Positions 59,456 through 64,000 of a stretch of 64,000 nucleotides of DNA are shown here, piece by piece. The stretch lies in NCBI RefSeq assembly GCF_002775205.1, contig NC_036447.1, positions 19,698,501 through 19,762,500 on the forward strand. Reading direction: 5' to 3'. Made by a program: the position numbers and the translations under genes. This stretch comes from Xiphophorus maculatus (taxonomy: Eukaryota; Chordata; Actinopteri; Cyprinodontiformes; Poeciliidae). The notes beneath the pieces were generated by a model that did not search any database, had not been told where the DNA came from, and saw only the letters and a program-made list of their open reading frames with translations. Every line of letters starts with the position of its first letter. Position 1 is the first letter of the stretch.

Positions 59456-59520
59456 TTGGCGTGCACATGCAGGTGTGTGTGTGTGTTTGTGTGCGCGTGC
59501 AGGCGTGTGCGTGTGTGTGA

Positions 59521-60489
59521 AAACCCAGTCTGGTGAACCACTTCTGGTAAATAAAATAGAAGTGGGCTTCACTCACTGGAGTCATCTCTGAGCCTTTGAA
59601 ACAGTAAATACCGAGCCTGGTGACAGTGCAGATGAAATTTTGAAGGACCTGAATGACTAATGAAACAATGAACTAAGCATGTATTATGACTGTAATCCTT
59701 TCACTGGAAGGAATTAGATTATGTGATAAGTAGATCTCTAGATACGAGTCTATTTGCAGTATATTTACATTTTAATTTGTGTTGTGCAGATGTTATCAAT
59801 AAGCTGCTTTGAGTACAGTGTAATTGCTTCATTAAACCAACATGTGGGTGGTAAACCAGTTCTTGGAGATCTCCCGTGCCTCCCCCCTCCCCTCACAATT
59901 TGCTCGCGTTTCACCCAACTTGCACTCTGCCGGTCTCCCTCGAGGCGATGAAGGCGGCCATATCGCAGCATCCACTTCTCTGCATATCTGCTGCCTTTTA
60001 TTTCCAGGAAGCTTTGGAGAGAAGAAGTGCTGAGTCTCAGTGTTCACCAGTGACGGTGAGAGCGTCGGGTTGCGCCTCGTGTGCCCACACACAGTTTCAC
60101 CACACTTGCACCATTGATCTCCCAGTAACCACACAATTAGAAAAACTGTCCTTTCCCTGTAACTGCTCTGCACGTCTTGGTAAACATTTCCCATAAAGTA
60201 CACACTGTGCCGCAGCAGCAAAGCAAGAGGCAACATGCGTGGCTCAGTGCAAGTCAAAGTGAGTTTGTTTTTCAGTTTTTAGGAGGGTAAAAGTGGCAGC
60301 AGCTGAAACAGCGCAAGGTTTGTATTGATTTGTCACCTCGATAAGCAAACTAAAATAAGAAAGTAGAGTATGTTGTGGCTGGCACTACCACAGCAAAGGC
60401 ACATATAGGCTTAGAGCTTTATATACCTATAGTGCATTATGTATTACAGTTATTATATATTTATTACATTGGTGGTGTACTTCCTGTGT
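59521..60489. other. Gene-free stretch
   Basis: A 141-codon minus-strand frame (59832-60257) has no recognisable motif and no supporting splice context. Left uncalled. Confidence 0.25.
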
Positions 60490-60745
60490 AAATCTTCTTG
60501 TTTGCCAGGGCCTCAGAGGAACCTAAAGGTAACACAGCAAACATGTGAAAAGTTGTTCTAGTCCAATGAAACCAAATAATCACAAGTTAAACCCTTTGAC
60601 CTACATTCAAAGTTTTATGTTTGGCTAAAAAAAATGTGACTGCCCCTCATCCTGGACATAGAATCCCCATGGTGTGGCATGGTGATGGCAGGATGATGCT
60701 GTTGGAACGCTAATCTTCAGCAGCGGCAGGGAAGTTAGCCGCTGG
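60490..60745 (+). pseudogene. Tc1-like transposase remnant (second family)
   Basis: GGTAACACAGCAAACATGTG, TTGTTCTAGTCCAATGAAAC and GGTGTGGCATGGTGATGGCA match the DDE region of the element family whose ends are seen at 36388 and 55747. Frames are broken. Confidence 0.6.
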
Positions 60746-63700
60746 CCGTTTCGTACTTTATGTCTTTTGGACCCAGTTTCTTATGGTGCTACATGAGCCT
60801 GACTGCAGTTGGATGCTTTTTGTACCGACCAAAGGTAAATCCCCACCCACCGGCAGGATGTTTTGTGCCCACTCTCACTAGTGATGAGTTGGAGGACAAA
60901 GGATGCATAGTTAATCAAACTATTCTATCTCTGAGGATAAAGACCAAGACACATTAGCATCCAATCTGACAGAAAATCAGGTGGGATGACCTGGAATCTA
61001 TCTTGGGGCAATTTGATGGGAATTTCCTGAGTGAGACACAGTGGAAAAGTAAAACACATACACTTTAGGGGAAAAGTACAAACTAACATCTTTTACTCAC
61101 AAAAAAACCAAAACTGTGCATTTACCTGTGGTTGGAGTTCAGAAGTATAAAAAAAGAAATGGCAATCTTGTTTGAGCAGCAACTGTGGCTTTGAGTTCAC
61201 TGCTGGACTCTCCTGTGTTTTTGCTGAAGGGATTTCCGGTATGATAGGGATCCTCAAGTCAGTAGAAATCTGAAGAGTCACACTGAAGTGGTGTCTTGGC
61301 TGTTAGCGGTTATGTTACGCCTATAAGTCAAATTATTTAATTTGATCAGGGTCATGATCTGCAGTCATCATGAGAGTCATCTGGCTCTCTTAGAAAAAAA
61401 CCCCAAATGGTTTTTCACAAAAAGACTTGGAACTAAAATCAACTGAATGTGAGATCATGGATGGATGTGTTTTCCTGATGTGTCTTTTTTATTTTGAAAA
61501 TCTCTGTGTGTGATTGTTTTCAGTCTGCCGTCTTGTTTTCTGATGTTTCCTGCCTTTGCTTTGGTCCAGTAGTACTTGGTATTGAGCTGATTCTCCCGTT
61601 GCTTTGGTCCCACCTGTTTGGGATTAGTCATCATTCTGTTTGCTTTCTCCCTGCTTTCAGCTGTTGGTTTTTACAGATTGTACTTATACCACTTTGCCAC
61701 ATAGGCAAGCTGTTTCTAATTTCCTTATGAATCTGGTTTGGAGCCTTTTGTTTAGTCCAAATTGTGACTAAACTAACTTTCAACTTTTAGTTTACCAACT
61801 AAGTTGAGTTTCTGCTGGTTAGATAGTTGGATATCCATGCTAAGTAGTTCTGCTAAATATTATGAATTCCAGTCTAAAATATAACCAGAAAGTAATTTTG
61901 GATATCTTTTGTTGCTTAATAACACCAGTTAATGATGTAAAAATCTAAGTCTACGTTCACACTGCAGGCAAAAATAGCTTGAATCTAACTTTTGATTTTG
62001 TTTTTCTGAAATCAGATAAAATCAGTCTGAAATGCACAAATTCAATTTTTTCCCCCACAAAAAATGGGAAAAATTGATTGCATATCTGTATGTAATTGTA
62101 ATGTTAAGTGTAGGAAAGAAATATAGCACAATAGAACTGACAATCATTTAATATAAAACTTGATTTTAAAACTACAAATGCACTTTTTCAAAGAAGTTTT
62201 ATATTTATTATTTTAGCTTTTCGGTTTAGTTTTTCACGTCTGATTTGTTTCTTATGTCTATGGTCCAAATTTGAACTTAGGTAATATAACTACTTTTAGC
62301 TTTGTCTTTGACATTTATATTGGCAACCTAAACTATAGAGGGAGATTAAGACCACTGAAACAAAACATTTTGAGAAAGTGGCCCTGATCCTCTTCCGTAC
62401 TCTTCCGTAACCTCAACAGACCAAAAATGGACAAAGGAAAGGAAGTGACACATTCTGTCCGGAAGAACCCAAAGTACAAACTAATTACATCAAGAAGCTA
62501 CTTTCTGTTTCTGCAGGAGCCAGTTTCCTTCAAGGTAAATCACAATAGTATGTAAGGATATAATCATTGACAAAGAAAAAAACATTTTCTCCATTCAACA
62601 GATACATTGTGTAAAAACGATGGAGTTATGACCAGTTTCAAAGCACACAAACAAACAACTCCTGGTTTTGGTATCTGAGTATGAAAACTCCACACTCACT
62701 TTACCAACTCTGCCTAAAACCTTTGACCCTTTCTTAAATTGTGCCAAATTTCTACTCTTTGTATATTTGCTCTTCTGCTTAACACCTGCTTTGACAAGTA
62801 AACGTCACATTTTTAGTTTTAAGCTGCTTGTTTTCCAGCGTGTGGCACTTTCATCACACTTTTACTTGTTTTTTGTGTTTATCGTTTAGGGTTAGGCTCC
62901 TCACCGCAGTGCTGCAAATTGGAAATTGTTTTCTGTTTTGCACGCAGCCTTCCATGCCCTTTGCAAAACCATAGAGCATTAAGATATGGAACCTCCCACC
63001 TTGAAAGCAGAATACTCTGAAAGCATTGCTGGCTGCCATGATAATACGCAGAATTTGTGTTTATCAGCTCAAATATAAAGATTTCCACAACTATTCCAAT
63101 GTTTTCAGATAACATGCTTCTCACGAGTGGTGAAAATACAAAAGATGAACTAATGAACTGACTGAGACCAAATGAAGTTTGCAGATGAATATGATCTAAT
63201 AAATATTATTTTTGGACAGCTGTTTTTTTTGTATTATTTAGAAAGTGTGTGTGTGGTTCTCTTATCTATTGTACAAGTGTTTGAATACTATATTTCAGGT
63301 TTCCTACAGCAAAAACAAATAGACTTCTTCTTCACCATCTCTATTCTTTAATTCCTGGATGTGTTATTTAGGTTTGAAATTCCTATTAAGGTAACCCAAG
63401 TTTTCTTTTTTTAACTTCTATTTTCTATATCAAGAACATATCTAACAATAACTCTCGCCTCTTTGCACTGAAAGATAAACATAGCTACCGTTTCTCATTC
63501 AAATTACCTGCTGGGAAATTGTGTAGGCTGAAGTGAGGCTTTGACCTCAAACCAATACCACAGCTTCTCATCTAACATTTCAGGAGTAAACAAGCCAAGT
63601 CATTTACCAGCTTCTGTGATTAATGTTACAAATTGAGCTCATGTGAATGGGGCTCATTTTCTCACAGCTCCAGCACATAAACGTCTGATTTGTGGGGGTT

Positions 63701-64000
63701 ATTTTTTTTGTATCTTTTTTTCGGGAACGTCGGGATGTGTGGAGGAATTTTACAGACATGCCAAGCAGGAAGAATAAATGCCGAGAAAAAAAATTGTGTT
63801 TAATGAAATCCACCGTGGCATCCATACATGCGTCGCTGTAATCCCGATGGATAATAATGAAAACCATCAGCTTTAAAGGCATTGAAGACATGCACAAGAA
63901 CGTCTTGTTACAAGACCAAATGCGGTGGTTTGTCTTTATCACTCGGCGGATGCCCTTTGTGTCACGAAACACATTTTTGCTTTATTTAGAATAATGTGAG
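60746..64000. other. Gene-free right edge
   Basis: AT-rich sequence without supported exons or clear elements. The T-rich 61480-61750 stretch might be an old retroelement tail. Confidence 0.25.

Noticed and set aside
59832-60257. 141-codon open frame on the minus strand
   Set aside because: No recognisable motif and no supporting neighbours.

Overview
The window is vertebrate nuclear DNA, almost certainly from a teleost fish. The genes are interrupted by many GT-AG introns, some under 140 bp. The proteins closely match vertebrate families, and the non-coding DNA holds microsatellites and decayed Tc1-like, hAT-like and piggyBac-like elements of the kinds common in fish. There are no prokaryotic features. 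All exon boundaries were set by hand from splice consensus, reading frame and family similarity.

Layout. The left half is gene-rich. A TOM1-family endosomal adaptor gene (15 coding exons, 646-10788, +) is followed by get3/asna1 (7 coding exons, 14163-17995, +), the ATPase that delivers tail-anchored proteins to the ER. Next is best2, a bestrophin anion channel (non-coding first exon about 19540-19862, 9 coding exons 20820-27536, +). Converging on best2 from the minus strand are three short exons (28842-29784) whose product ends like the C-terminal tail of Hook2. GET3-BEST2-HOOK2 in this order and orientation matches human chromosome 19p13. The TOM1-family neighbour is not there in human.

The right half (about 29.8-64 kb) has no protein-coding gene I can support. 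It holds long simple repeats (TA, GTAA, AC, TG), a 600-bp TTAA-flanked inverted-repeat element, relics of at least two Tc1-like families, a hAT-like element, three notable short inverted repeats, and several repeat-free blocks that could be conserved regulatory DNA.

The genes do not form a pathway: endosomal sorting (tom1), ER membrane-protein insertion (get3), anion conductance (best2) and vesicle-dynein linkage (hook2) are separate housekeeping or cell-biological roles kept together by synteny. The most interesting points are the apparent reduction of hook2 to its tail, the TOM1-family gene in this synteny block, a perfect 17-bp inverted repeat at a tom1 splice acceptor, microsatellites abutting splice acceptors, and a pair of overlapping, mutually exclusive hairpins at 47.5 kb. 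I saw no clearly new biological system.
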